Source: Ananas comosus (taxonomy: Eukaryota; Streptophyta; Magnoliopsida; Poales; Bromeliaceae). From it: 64,000 nt of DNA. Each line of letters begins with the position of its first letter. The first letter of the stretch is position 1. The stretch lies in the NCBI RefSeq assembly GCF_001540865.1, contig NC_033621.1, positions 23,543,826-23,607,825 on the forward strand, given 5' to 3'. Shown one piece after another: positions 1-13,451 of the stretch. A program made the translations under genes and the position numbers. The notes under the pieces were generated by a model, which did not search any database, had not been told where the DNA came from, and saw only the letters and a list, made by a program, of their open reading frames with translations.

Positions 1-3000
1 GAGACAGGGGATAAGATTGGTGGCTACTGGGTCGACTTAACTAGATTACAAACTGGGCTTCAGGATTTAGATAGCACAGGTTTGGATGAGCTATATCTTG
101 TTCCAGGGTCATCAATGGATATTCTGTTACTTGGAGGGCCCGAGCGTTGGGGCCAAAAGGTTGAATATGTTGAAACTGTCGATGTTCTAGATGAACCTGG
201 TGGATCAATAACCAGTTCTGTTGTTGTTCAAAGCTCACCTTCAGCTAAGGAGAGTCTGTACAGAGTTTCTTGCCAATTAAGGGGGAAATCTGTAAGTAAT
301 AAGAATAATGATTATGATGCATATGTTTTTAGTGGATACTATTGATTTTCTAATACTTTTTTTGTGCCTAAGAAACTGCTTTTTTCGCGTGGAAATTTGG
401 TTGGCATCGATCATCCAATGCCTGCTGTTGCAAGTGTGCAATTGGTTGTTATCTGCGATTTTCCTTCATCGATCACACTAATTGCTAACGAACCTGGTAT
501 GGTTTCTTTTCAGACCTATAAGACCCAGTCATGTGTTTTGTGAATCACAATCAAGACACTTTTGATTATAATTGTACTTCATTAGTTCATATCATTTCTA
601 TTCAGCAAACACTCTTGACGCTATACAAACTGCAAACAAAGTTGATCGTGGTGCTAGAAGACTTTGGGCTTCTCCTATCATTGTTTCCAATGGACGTACC
701 ATGCGTGTAGCTGCTGTTGGAATCCATGCAACCGAAAGAGCTTTTGCTAACTCATCATCCCTTTGCTTAAGGTGGGAACTTACTGGTTGTGAAGGACTGG
801 CTTATTGGAGTGACATGAATAGTGTTGAAAGATTTGAAGCGGCAATGTGGGAGAGGTTTCTGGTTCTGCTTAATGCTTCAGGACTGGTTAGTCTAACTTT
901 GACCTTTCTTGTGGTCATGCTATTATTTATCACTTATAGAGTGACTTTCAGATTGGAGAGGGCAGATGTGCTTTTCTTTCCTATTATATCAAATCAGTGG
1001 CTTACTCTTTCGTCAATAAGATACTTCAATTATAACAAAATACTTGTTTTAAGAATTAAGATAAAACTATAACATAACTACAGCTTGACAATGAGTGGAT
1101 CATATTTAGTTGGTTAAAAGTTTATCACATGTAGTTAGTTCACTTCTATTATGGATCAAATGCCTGTCTTGTATGATTATGTTTTACATAGGATCTATTG
1201 CCATCACAATTTACACATACACTTGAATTAGTATTTGCAAAAACTAGCATGTCATGGGAATTTCTTTCGTCTATTGGCGGTTTTATTTCATTAGATTTTT
1301 TTTTTTTTTTATTTCAAGTTGACTAATATAATATATTATGAAACACTTCCAGTGTACTGTTCGTGCTACAGTGACTGGTTTTTCTCAGACAAATTCTGAT
1401 CTTTATGAGAAAGCATATTCATTGCATGAAGGTGCAGAAGATGTACTCACAGATGCTTTTAGATTACAGGTATGTTCAACTCTCTGCAAATTGATCTAGT
1501 ACACTTTAGAGAGCTGGAAATGAACTTTCTTTTGATCTGTCCATGGAAATGCTTCTCTTACTTATTGAATGTTGGATGAAACACAGATGGTTTCTTCTTT
1601 AAGAGTTATACCAGAGTCCGTTCTGTTGGTTTTTAATCCTGAAGCAAAGGTATGTAAGTAATTTACTTTTAGATCTTGCATAGAATTATTTCATTGACTA
1701 ACTGTACAGTAATAAAAGCAGATATCTTTTGTAAAAGGGAACTTCAGTATCTTAGATGCATAATTATAGAGGGTCTAGTCTAAGAATATTAAAATATGCC
1801 TTAGTTTTACAATGCAACTAGCATCCTTGTTGACATGTATTTCTTTGCATAAGATCTTTGGATGCTTTTGCTGTTGGTAATAGTAGTTGCGCAGAGAGCT
1901 CTTACCATCTTCTTTTTATAATTTTCTCATTTGACAACTTACGTGTTTTAAAATAGTGCAGAGAGGGGAGAGGGATCTCCTTTTTCAGTCTATTAATATA
2001 TTTTTGCCTCTTAAGAAATACGAAAAGAAGAATCTGGTGTGTATTTTGATATGCTTGACCAAGCGGAAGGGCAAATAATAGCAATCCTCTGACTATTGTC
2101 CATCCCTCCCCACCCACCCCCCCTTATAGGACGACTATGCCATAGCCCTTTAGCTTTAGGTTCTTTCTAATGTTCTATCATTTACTGATATGCTAAAACA
2201 CTGACAGCTCTCCATGACTATGCCATAGCCCTTTAGCTTTAGGTTCTTTCTAATGTTCTATCATTTACTGATATGTTAAAACACTGACAGCTCTCCATTT
2301 ATTTTTTTTTTCAATAAAGACCCATCTAATTATCTTCATGTAATTATATTGTTGTATATTGTTCGTAGGTTAATTTATCAGTTGCTGGTGGGACTTGCTT
2401 CCTCAAAGCGGTTATAAATGATACACAAGTGGCTCATATAATTCAGCATCCTGAAAATGTGCTATGTTCGTATTTAATTGTTGGCGTTAAAGGCTTGGGG
2501 ACTGCTCTATTAACTGTCCACGACATTGGACTTTCTCCTCCAGCTGCTGCTTCTTCTTTGGTAACTTGTACTTTGATTTATCATTATTGGAACTCGGCTC
2601 AAAGAATTGGTTACATTGCAGTATAGTCTTTGTATTCTTAGTTCCTGCTGTCATTAGTTAAAAAATATTTTCTGGTATCTATGTTGAGCTTAAACCATTA
2701 CAATGAAAGTTAACGTAGTCTATGTTGAGCTTAAACCATTACAATAAACCATTGCAATGAAAGTTAACGTAGCATGGCAAGTGCTAAATAGATCTTATCT
2801 CATAACATAAACCTCCGCCTTTTTTGTTTTGCTACATTGTGCTCGATGCATCTGGGATGTAATCCATGGCAAGTATCATATTGACATGCCATGCTGGATT
2901 CACAGTTAAACATTTGTGTGTTGTGGGCTGCAAAACTCTAGTGATTCAAGTTATTTTTCATCAGAAGATAAAGCTTTACAGTAGCTGAGAGTCTTATAAA

Positions 3001-6000
3001 GTTTCACTCAGCTCCTTTGTTTCCAGGAAATATCTCCATAATTGGTGATTAGATACTGTGTCATCATCATTTGTTATTCTTTTATTTGTTTTAAAAAATA
3101 TTTAATTTTTTATGTGAAGTCTTTATTATTATTATTATTATTATTATTATTTCACATTTTTCACTGAATTCATTAAAATTTACAGGTTAGAGTTGCAAAT
3201 ATTGATTGGATTAAGTTAATTGCTGAAGAAGAGATAAGCCTTATGGTATGATGATTTTTGTCATGGTGGATTTCAACCTTTCTGACAAGTAGACTTGATT
3301 ATTATTGTTTAATGTTGGTAGGAAGGGGCCACAAGATCTTTTGACATTCTAGCAGGTACACAAGATGGAAATGTCTTTGAGTTTTCACAGGTACCTTTTG
3401 ATTCCAGACTGCACTTAGATCCTCTTTTTTTTCACTTCAGATCCATTAACATCCTTTTACTTGTACAATTTTGATAGCCTGCTGTTCACATAGCCTGTGT
3501 GCTTCGTAATTTCTTGATAATTGTTTTTTAAAATAATAAATATTCCGCTTGGCTTCCTCCTTGCCGGTTGAACCTGAGGCTGTGATTCTTTTTGTTACTT
3601 TTTGTTCTGACATATTTTGATTTTTGTAGTATATGTACATGAACATTGAAGTGCATATTGAGGATGAGGTAATTGTGCTTATCACTGAGAATGATTATTC
3701 AAGAGCTGGTGGTTGGGTACTAAATGAACCTAAGTTTTCAATTAGAGCTGCCCATCTTGGAGTTACATCCCTTTATGTAAGTTCATGCCATCTAGAGATT
3801 TCTTTTCATTAGTTTAAGCATTTCAGTTAGTTTATTCCATTTTTAATGTTGTTAAATATGAAATTTTCAGGTTAGTGCAAGACAACAATATGGACGCAAA
3901 ATTTTAAGCCAAGTTATTAAGGTTGAAGTCTACGAGCCATTACGTGTGCATCCTGATTATATATACCTTGTACCTGCTGCCTCTTATGTGGTAATTTGTA
4001 ATATTTATTTCATTATCCAGTCCCTCAATTGCACTTAATATGCTTTTGTTTCTTTGTTCTTTATTTATTTAATTTTCTTTTATCATTTTTTTTCCTTTAC
4101 TGGGAGATAAGAGTATATTTTTTTACTTTTGTTTTTTTTGTTTAGGTTACCTTTAAAGGTGGTCCAAAAGTTGGAGCTTCAGTTGAGTTCATAAGCACGG
4201 ATGAAGAAATTGCGACTATTCACAAAGAGACAGGAAAGCTTCTCGCCAGTTCCATAGGAAATGCTGTAAGTATTCAATTTCATTTAAGCTAATGTTTTGG
4301 GGACATTTTGTTCTCCTGTTGATATATTTTTTCCCCTTGATCTAAGCTTATTTAAATGGTTTTTCTTCGTATTAAGCTTGTCTTACTTGTATGGTTAGAC
4401 GGTTCGTGCTGCAGTTTATGCAAATGGGGGTACTCTTCTCTGTGAAGCCTTTGGAAGAGTTGAAGTTGGGATTCCACCAGCTATGACTTTGAGCACTCAG
4501 AGCACCCAGCTTTGTGTTGGTTGTAGTATGCCAATATTTCCATCATTTCCAGAGGCAAGTATCTGAGATATATTTACGTACTCAAATTTTCTTAAAAAAA
4601 TATTCATCTAATGAATTCTTGGGCTAATCAGGGCGACTTATTCTCCTTCTATGAGATTTGTCAAGGTTACTTTTGGACCACAGAGAATGACAAGGTTGAC
4701 TCATTCTTAATCTCTTGGTTACTTGAGGAAGAATTTTGCAGGTTATCTATGTCTAGTGGTAGTAGACTGAAGTGTTTTTTTTTTTAATAATCAATAATAG
4801 GTAGTGAATTTCCATGTGAATAAAGAATTACCTTGTGAAGCCAAAGAACTTCCATGCTTTTCCAGTAACAGTGACAAGGGATATATCAACGTACTGATTG
4901 GGAGGTATTCATCTCACTTTCTTGTCTAAAAGTACCAGAAATTTTGAGGTATTCATCTTGCTTTCTTGTCTGAAAGTACCAGAAATTTTGAAAAGTTGCA
5001 TTCAAGAAACTATGCAGCTGGCAGCTTATAGAGCAAGTTGGTCAAGTATTTTAAGTTTATCTAGCTTAGCTTTTTAACGTATTGAGGAATCTTGTTGTCT
5101 TCTCCTGTCTTTTGAAATGTTTTCTTCCAAGTTGATTCAAAGTTGTTTTTATATTTAAGGTACTCCGATATATTTTGATCTTGAACAAAATAATTGAAAG
5201 TTCAAAGATCTCTTACAAAGGTAGAGTACGTGATTAATTAATTCATTACCCCAGTTGTACATAAAACAAGATAAATTTCTGTCCATCTTCATCTAATTAT
5301 CTCTGGTTAAGATTGTGTTATGAATAAGTAGCCAAATGAAAGTTGAAAATCTTCATCTTAAGCATAACTTGAACCTTTCATAAGTTGGCTGTAAATGTTA
5401 TAAATCTAAACTCCTAATAAATCCGTAGCAGGCCTTATCTTATATTGGTTTCTTCAGTAGTCGTTTTCCTTTTTCCTTTCCCACCTATTGGTTCTGTTTC
5501 CTATGATTCAAGAGGAACGTCAGCATTATTATTGGTTTTATCTCCTCTGGAGACTAATTAACAAGAAACTTGGTATTGTTGTTTCACTCTAAATATATAT
5601 CAAGATTTGTAGTAAACTGTGGTGCATTCCTAATTTTGTATGTTCCATCAGTATAGAAAATTCTGACATCAACCTAGACAAGTCATGTTTGCTCTACCTT
5701 TGCATGTATAGACTAGTCTATACTTTGAATTTGTTTAACAAATTTTCATGTAAACCAGGTCGGCCGGCAAAACAAGAGTTTCTATTTCTGTATCTTGTGA
5801 TTTTGTTTTAACTGGTGATCCTCAGCGTGTAACCTACAATGCTTCGAAGTCTGTTACCGTGGTAGCAGATCCTCCTCTTGCTCTAGGTTTGCCTATAACT
5901 TGGGTGCTCCCGCCGTTTTATACTACTTCAGAGCTTCTTCCTAGATCGCCGGGAATTGGACGGCCGAGCTCTCGTAATAGTGAAAGTTCTATCACTTATT

Positions 6001-9000
6001 CTTTGCTGAGGTCGTGCGATCAGCATGACCTTCTAAAATCGAAGGCTATCACTATCGACGGAAGTACAATTAAAACAAGCGACAGCAAGAATCTTGCTTG
6101 TATCCAAGCAAAAGATCAATCAACTGGAAGAACAGAAATAGCATCCTGTGTAAGGGTTACTGAGGTTAGTATTTCACCCACATTGTGATTTATTTAGATG
6201 GGCGGACAATGCACACCCATGATTTTCACCAGATTATGTCCAATGTTAATTTGTTATATTGTCCGCTAACATTAATTCCTTTGTTATTGATATGAACTTT
6301 GCTTTGTGCTGCTCTAATGGGAAATGTTGTTGCCATAATTTACTTTTATTTTTTATTTAAGAATATTAAACCAATGTGAAATATCACCCTGTACTTTCTG
6401 ATAACATTTGACTGAAAACCGATATTTAAAGAAATAAAAACTTAGGTCACTTATTGATATAGAAAGATTCTTATATTCTGATTACCCAGGTGACACAAGT
6501 AAGGGCTGCTATTGCAGAATCTTCATTCCATGAAGCTTACCTTGCTGTTGGAGATAAAATTGACTTGAGTATCAAGTATTGCGATGTTTTAGGTAATCGA
6601 TATTTGCAGATACTCTGTTATTTGAGTACCCCCTCATCTATTCTTGCAAAGTTTTATGTTCCGCATTTTTCCTTTTATCAGGTTATATGTTTTATGAAGC
6701 AAAGGGGGTAGTTCCTGTGGATGTTGATACAAATTATCCTAATATTGTGTCTATGATCTTTCCAAAGGATGAAAACAGTACCCATGGTACAAACGAACAT
6801 GTCATTCTGCAGGTGGGCTTGATGGTATCTTTAGTATGCTTACGCCTTTTTCAAATTTGTCTTGTCACATAGAGTAATTAAACCATGGAATTCCATTTGC
6901 TACTTATGGGACCTTTTTCTGTTTTGTCCTCTTTACTGCTCTGTTAAACTGTTTTTAACTAATTGCAAGCCTTTTTGTCCTTGTTCAATTGAAGGCTAGG
7001 AGCCCTGGTAGTGCTCTTGTACGGATATCGATCGATCATAATCCGAAGAAGGCAGACTTCATCTTGGTATTTTTCCACTTCTTTTGATAGTACCCCAAAA
7101 GTTAATAACTAATTTGAAGCTAGCAGTTCATTTTATACTTTATGTAGATACTAGTTAGATAAATGATAATTGTTCTTATTTTGAACTTTAGATAGTTGAT
7201 ACACCTATTTCATTTCTAATATGTCCCCCAAGTTTCTTGGCTCTTATAGTTTCACTTTCACAGGTATCCGTTGGTGCTTTAATCTATCCTAGGAATCCAG
7301 TCATACATGTTGGACACACTCTTAACTTTACTGTTGTTGGAGATGGTAAGTTAGTGAGATCGAATGGTATAATCTTTTTGCCATGCATGATATTATCTTG
7401 GTGTCTTCTTCTTGTTTAGATTTCTAATGATTAATAGGTGTTGCGATATTCTTGTGGGGTTTTCATGGTCATACTTTTGCTTCAGAAATGCCTGCAATTT
7501 GCCATACATTTTATTTTGCAATGACGCATTTGTACCAAAAAAGAAAAAAAATGTAATGATGTTTAGCGACTGGGAAGTGTGATACATTGTTATTCTGTGT
7601 ACAGTTGGAGGTTTCTCATGTTCTTTCTCTAGCTTTTCCTCTTTTTTTGGTTCTTTTTAGTCCTATTCGGAATTGTCTCTAGCATAGTTAGTACTCTGTT
7701 TAGGTGGCTACCTTTATTTTGTAGGCATGGATGGGTTTGAATCAGGTCGGTGGCAGAGTGGTAATGATAGTGTTCTTTCTGTAAATGCAATAACTGGAGA
7801 AGTTCATGCTTGTGGTGAAGGGGTAGCTGAAGGTAATGAGCTCAATGTAGACAATGAAGAAAATAGTTAAGTGATGATTTTACATGAATTTCCTTATTTG
7901 AATTCTGTTAACTTTCTCTATGTGCAGTCTTCTTCAAAAAGTCGAATATGAAACTGCAAACAACAGTTACTGTGCTGAAAGTGGACCAAATAATTGTTGA
8001 TGCTCCATCTGAGATCTTGACAAATATTCCATATCCATCTGAAGGTTACAAGTTCCCCATAAGATTTAGGTACCTCTGCTCTCTCTCTCTCTCTCTCTCT
8101 CAAGCTTCACCATTTGTTCCCGTGTGTCTTGTATTATGTGTAAACTGCTATCAATGCACAATTCTTCATATTACATGAGTTATGTATAAATATAAATATG
8201 CTATCTATGGTACTAAGCTATGTGAACCAATGTTTCTCTTTTCTCCTTGCGAAGTGATTCCATGGAGGGCAAGCATAAGTTTGAAGCAGTTGGAAAACGT
8301 GTTGAAGCCTCTTTTGATTGCAAGGTTGCACCACCATTTATTGGGTATGTTTGCCATTTCATTTTTTTACTACATTATATATATATTGCAGGATTTCACA
8401 TACTTTTTTGATATCTCTTGTTGTTACTTCTGTAGCTATGCTAAGCCGTGGAGTGATCATGTTACAAAGAAATCGTATTGTGTTTTCTTTCCGTATTCTC
8501 CTAGACAGCTGCTGAGTTTAATGCCAAAGTCAGATGTGAATTTAGAAAAGGACAGTGAAAGTGGAGTAATGTATGTTTCAATAGTTGCGTCGTTGAGAGA
8601 AGACCCAAGTGTTATGGGATCTTCACGTGCTCCATTTGTCGGAGGATTTTCAATTGCAGAAGGGAAGGTATTGCAAGAGTGATTAAATATATACATTTTC
8701 TAAGAACATTTGTGCAAAGTATGTCCAAGTTGATGCCGTCTATCATTTCTATCTTACTGATGCAGCTAAACATAACACCTCACTCCAATAAAAGTGTGTT
8801 GACAATCATTGGGAACACGGGTATGAGAAGATTTTAAACTGTTTCTATGCAAGCTTATATCTTGATTTCCGGATTTCCTGTTGCAGATGTTGAGATATAT
8901 TGGAACACCAAGGATCTATTGTCGATAAAACCTCTTAAATCAAGTGGTGCTGGTGTTGGTAGCCGTGTTGAGTACCAGGTGAGTAGCAGTATTATAATGC

Positions 9001-9641
9001 AAGTTGTTGCCTAACTTCATAGATGGGGGTTAAATTTTTACTGGTTATCTTCTCTACTTCAGGTTGAAGTCCTTCAAAGACAACCCTTCACGGACAAAAT
9101 TTATATTGTGCTTCCTGAAACAGGTAGAGTTATCACTCTTCCCTGTTCTTACTTTCGCAAGTGAAATTGATGTTCTTCTTGAACAGTATAGTGAAAGAAT
9201 TACCATTCTGCTTCGTAAAATTTCATTTCTGTCGCAATTATGATAATGAGAATATCAATTTTAACTTAGTAAAGTGCTCGATTTCTTGTCGCAGGTCAAA
9301 CTGAGGAAGTAGATGTAAGCTACGAAGCAGGCGAAAGAGAACAACCAGTTCGAGTGACTGGTATCACATGGCCTGCAATCCTAATCTGTGCGTTTGTGTT
9401 GGTACTCACAGTCCTCATTTTCCTGAGGTTGCTTGACAAGCCCGAAAGATCCACCGCATCGACTCCCTCGTCAACTGTTGTTACCGGTCCTGCAACACCG
9501 CCCCGGATCTCTGCTCCTGTTGACTCTAACTTGTCTCCTCGTACGCCGCAGCCTTTCATAGAGTATGTTAGGAGGACGATCGATGAAACTCCCTACTATA
9601 GGCGCGGGGCGAGAAGATACGATCCCCAGTACACCTACTAA
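1..9641 (+). CDS. GP210: Nuclear pore membrane glycoprotein gp210 (NUP210), C-terminal part
   Basis: This is the 3' part of a gene that begins before the window. gp210 is an integral pore-membrane nucleoporin that anchors the nuclear pore complex. Exons read: 1-291, 373-496, 606-886, 1353-1469, 1587-1649, 2369-2560, 3186-3245, 3322-3390, 3630-3776, 3871-3990, 4146-4265, 4399-4554, 4632-4694, 4801-4904, 5759-6164, 6490-6592, 6682-6812, 6995-7066, 7264-7345, 7725-7832, 7928-8069, 8255-8344, 8436-8667, 8766-8820, 8887-8978, 9063-9123, 9295-9641. They join in frame to 1275 residues, about two thirds of a plant gp210. The lumenal part has family phrases such as ANSSSLCLRWEL and GLGTALLTVHDIGL. One hydrophobic segment (WPAILICAFVLVLTVLIFL) near residue 1185 is the membrane anchor, followed by a short tail ending RRYDPQYTY. 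The intron after 4554 starts GC, not GT. Identification is firm; individual splice sites are by eye. Confidence 0.93.
2133..2298. repeat. 83-bp direct tandem duplication in a gp210 intron
   Basis: Two 83-bp units (2133-2215 and 2216-2298) abut and differ by about one base (C versus T near 2192). They lie in the intron between exons 1587-1649 and 2369-2560. The near identity suggests a recent duplication. Confidence 0.9.
4902..4989. repeat. 44-bp tandem duplication spanning a splice donor
   Basis: Units 4902-4945 and 4946-4989 are near-identical. The first contains the donor GAG|GTATTC of the exon ending at 4904. The second therefore carries a copy of the donor 44 bp downstream, inside the intron. 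Confidence 0.85.
8076..8101. repeat. CT microsatellite just inside a gp210 intron
   Basis: A run of CT dinucleotides starts a few bases after the donor at 8070. It is a simple repeat with no other feature seen. Confidence 0.9.
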
Positions 9642-10228
9642 CAACGCCTGCCGCGTCTTAAGGCTAGGGAAGGGTGCGTGAAATGGCAATTTTGTAGAAT
9701 GTAATCAGAAGTAGGATTGGAGATTAAGATGTATCTTTGCTGTTTCAGAAACTCCGTTTCAGAGGAAAACAAAAATCAGGAACCACATGCTTATCGTAGA
9801 ACTGTATGAAAGCACTGATAGAGCAAATTACTTGTATTACTCGTGGCCATTGTAAGTTGACTTCTCGAGTGCTCAAATTCCTTTCTTTTGCATATATATA
9901 TATGCACAAAAAAGAAAAAAAAAACCTTTGTTTTTTGTTGTTTCTCAGCTGTGTTGGCGTATTTGTGAAATCGTATGATACACAATGTAAGATTAATGTA
10001 AAATTTCAGAAAAAATGTTTACTTGTTTTGTTCATATATTTTTTAGAAATGAATTCAGCTAAAAATAGCTAAGTTTCCAACTTGTGGCCACGAGTACTAA
10101 TCAATTATTTCTGAGCCAATTATGCTGGATACTGTCAGTCTTATAATAGCATTTTGTTCTCTTTTAATATTTAGGTTTTAAACTGTCCTTTTTCTTGCAT
10201 TTAGTCTTTTCAAATTTTTTTTTTTACA
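9642..10228. other. gp210 3' flank, no gene seen
   Basis: The 3' untranslated region of gp210 and AT-rich flank. Short open frames here are low-complexity and match no family I recognise. Confidence 0.6.
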
Positions 10229-10510
10229 AATGACTCTAATAAGTTTATATTTACATAAATAGCCTTCTTTTGGTCACGCGGGCATCTAGATATCGTTTTT
10301 AAGTTGAACACGGTGGTTCAATTATTATATTTAAATACAGTAATTGAATCACTTTTTGTATTTTTTGACTTCTAAATTAAAAATGTGGGATGAAATTGTG
10401 GATATGAATATGGTGATTCATTCACCCTGTTTAACTTAAAAATACAAATATGATGCTCACGTGGTAAAAAGAAAGTCATATGTGTAAATATAAATTTGAC
10501 AGGATTATTA
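10229..10510. mobile_element. Fold-back (MITE-like) inverted repeat
   Basis: The left arm (about 10229-10325) and the reverse complement of the right arm (about 10400-10510) match over most of their length. Both contain TTTATATTTACA, a CACGYGRGCATC-type block and TTTTTAAGTT in the same order. No clear target duplication was found, so the family is unassigned. The rest of the spacer to 11578 is AT-rich with no gene. Confidence 0.6.
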
Positions 10511-11578
10511 TTATTATTTTTTTGAGGGGGGCTAAATTAAAAAAAAAAAGCCCTAAACTCTTGATAGGTTTACAAACCATCAAAGAGCCAAAATACACTA
10601 CAGCCAAATCAATATAAAATGGTTGTTGTCGAGTATTTTATTAGCGTGAGATTAATTACGTGTCACATACAATATTCATAAAAAAGGAGATCTTTTCGGT
10701 TCTTTTTGTGTAAAGGCAAACAACATTGGCTTTGGTAACTGCAGTTCCCGTACCAGCATCCTCTACGCCAAAATGTTTTACGTAAATGATGGATATTGGA
10801 CAGTGCTTTAAAAACCTTCATTTATTAAAGTTCGAAGAGCTCAGCTTTCTTAAGGTTGAGAGGTGCCCAGCTTTGAACGCTCAACGGATATAGCCCTAAA
10901 AAATTAACCTTTGAAAGTAGGCCAGGAATGTGTTTAAATATTTGGATTAGATTACCAATGTAAAAAATATGGTACAGAGAATATCTCTCATAATTGGAAT
11001 ACAAGATGTTGATTTGGTCAATACATGTCAAATCGCAATATTTTATAACTATTCTGCGTATAGCAATAATATATGCATATTTTAAAAATATATGTATATT
11101 TTTAATAAAGTTGATCTATAGGTCAAGAAAAAGACTCGAGTGGACTACGTAATATCTCTAAATTGATGTTTATAGAAATTTATAATATATGTAATATATA
11201 ATATGTAGAAATTTATAGTGGTCCTTTAGGGTTGAAGGGGTAGTTGGTTGAATAGTATCATCTAATGAATTGAAATGATCAAAAGAATAAATTTAATAGC
11301 GAAAATTCGATAGTACCAAATACTTAGTATGTACTATCAATAGTAATATCAATAGTATAATAACCGAACTCTACTATTTAACTTATTTTCACATGCTTGC
11401 AAAGAAAAGGGATGTTGTCTCTTTCAAGTGCCTAACTTAATCTAAAGCTGAGAACAGAAGCCTCGGATTTGAGTTCACAATTTGTCATTGATGAATGGTT
11501 TTGTTGCATGCAAGGGCTCTTAGACACAACTCTTGAGTACAATGCATGTGTAAGATATGCATTGTCCAAGAATATACT

Positions 11579-11769
11579 TAGGGATGTTGTATGGATATCC
11601 GAAATTTTATCCGAATCCGAATCCGAATGAAACGGATATATTCGATGTTAAATGGATATGGATTCGGATATAGATATCAAATATAGAAATCTGACGGATA
11701 TGGATTTAGATATGGATTTTGATTGTACCCGACCCGAACCCGAATCCGACCCGAACCCGAATTTATTTG

Positions 11770-11812
<43 letters not shown>

Positions 11813-12069
11813 ATGTTATATTTGAATTTGTGTTTTAAAAATTTAGATTTAATAAAATATATTTTGAAATATTGAAAAAAGAAATAATTATTTCGGGTTC
11901 AAATTTTCGGGTTCAGGTTTTAGATTTTTGGTCGGGTTCAGGTTTGGATATGGATTTTTAAAATCCGTCGGATTCGGGTTCGGGTTCGGGTTCGGGTCTC
12001 GGGTTTGGAGTCGGATTCGGGTTCGGATTTTTGAAAATCTGCCCCGAATCCGACCCGTTGACATATCTA
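11579..12069. mobile_element. Non-autonomous hAT element
   Basis: An 8-bp target duplication AATATACT lies at 11571-11578 and 12070-12077. Termini are TAGGGATGT on the left and ACATATCTA on the right, an imperfect inverted repeat of hAT type. Subterminal regions hold many CCGAAT/CCGAACCCG motifs on the left and their complements CGGGTTCGG on the right, around a central TA run (about 11774-11810). There is no transposase. Open frames in the GGGTTC-rich right half are repeat artefacts. Confidence 0.85.
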
Positions 12070-12748
12070 AATATACTATGATTATAACAACATCAACATG
12101 CTTCATTTCTTGCATTATTATCCTGTTCCATCCTGTACCTAGCTAACTATGATTAAAAATATATAAAGGCCAATTTGGTTAGATGAACAAATTGTTCAGT
12201 ATATATTTTTTGATTTCTTCTGGAAACATGCAATAATTAATAGATAAATAGTACAATTAGCTATTTATAGTGGCAAAATATACTTAGTCTTCATGTCATT
12301 TGCTCATAATAAAATAAATCATCAGATAATTGAAATGTATGATATACATCGTAATCATCCCAATAATTTGATATTGAATAATATGGGAGATTACGAAGAA
12401 TTTATATATGATGGACATATTAAAACTAGTTTAAATATTTTGCGTGGATAATTTGAACTCAATAAGTTATTAGTATTAGTTTGCTGAATCGTTACAGTAA
12501 GTATCAAGCCAGAGCCAGATAGCCTAGTCATAAGTCATAAGTCATAAGTGTGACTGGACTGATGAATCTTGAGCTATCCTTAGCACGTACGTAGTTGTCT
12601 ATTTTTCCTTATATTTTAATTGTTTGTTGTTGCTTCTCTCCAACTATCAGTACGGGACTAGGTTGACCTCCGAGTAGAGACAATAATCCAAAATGATTCG
12701 ACATTAATCAAAACCCATATAATAAGAAACGAAAATTTTACTGCAAGT

Positions 12749-12900
12749 ACCGATCGTACTTAGCGTAAATGATAAAGAGCTTGATGGTTGGTATTCGATA
12801 TCTCAAATTCGAATTCTAATTGATTCATATTTATAGCTAAATTTATTTTTGAATTAAATAAACGAAGCGGATAGCATGCTATCTATCTCTCTTAAAAAAA
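12749..12900 (+). mobile_element. tRNA-derived SINE, diverged copy
   Basis: A 15-bp target duplication with one mismatch flanks it (12734-12748 and 12901-12915, AATTTTACTGCAAGT type). The body matches the other SINE copies in this window: a B-box-like AAATTCGAATTCTAATT, then TTGATTCATATTTATAGCTAA, then the tail AAACGAAGCGGATAGC and an A-run. It appears older than the copy at 36140. Confidence 0.8.
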
Positions 12901-12932
12901 AATTTTACGGCAAGTTATTTAATTGACCCAAC

Positions 12933-13448
12933 CACTACAACAAAAACGGTCTATAGCGACACTTTTAAATATAGTTACATGTCAAAAAAGTGCTGCTAGC
13001 TAAAATTACCGACACTTTTAAAAAGTGTTGCTATATGTGGGGTCGCTAGGTATATAGTGACAGTTAAAGAGTGTCGCTATAACCTAAAAGAGTGCTACTA
13101 ATTTACCAACACTTATTTAAGCATTTAGCAACCGCCGAAACTCTATCTCGTTGGCTGCGATGGCGGAGAAGGACGACAGTAAAGGTTCTTCATCTAGAAT
13201 TTCAGTAGATTGAGTGAAGAGAGAAGAAAATATGGTAATTGATTTTACTTGTTTTTTTTTCTTTTCTGTTTGTAATCAGGCCAAATGGACTGGGTGTGGT
13301 GGGTTGAGTAGAGTAATCTTTTATTTTTGGTTGGATTGGGCTTTATATTTAGGCATTAGTAGATGTGTTTTTAAGTTCTAGCATAAATGGGACACTTACT
13401 CAAAAGTGTCCCAAATATGTGTCGCTATAACCTAATTCTGTTGTAGTG
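12933..13448. mobile_element. Non-autonomous CACTA (En/Spm) element
   Basis: The ends are CACTACAACAAAAA and TTCTGTTGTAGTG, the diagnostic CACTA inverted termini. The 3-bp target duplication AAC lies at 12930-12932 and 13449-13451. Subterminal arrays repeat GCGACACTTTTAAA-like motifs in both orientations. The 516-bp element has no transposase. A short GC-richer interior (about 13155-13200) could be host sequence but is too short to identify. It sits 32 bp from the SINE. Confidence 0.9.
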
Positions 13449-13451
13449 AAC

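Noticed and set aside
11700..12060. CRISPR-like or satellite array
   Set aside because: Repeat units are 6-9 bp, irregular and inverted between halves. They are subterminal transposon repeats, and this is a plant genome.
11888..12146. Proteins of repeated NP or FGFGFG units
   Set aside because: They are translations of GGGTTC repeats in the hAT element.
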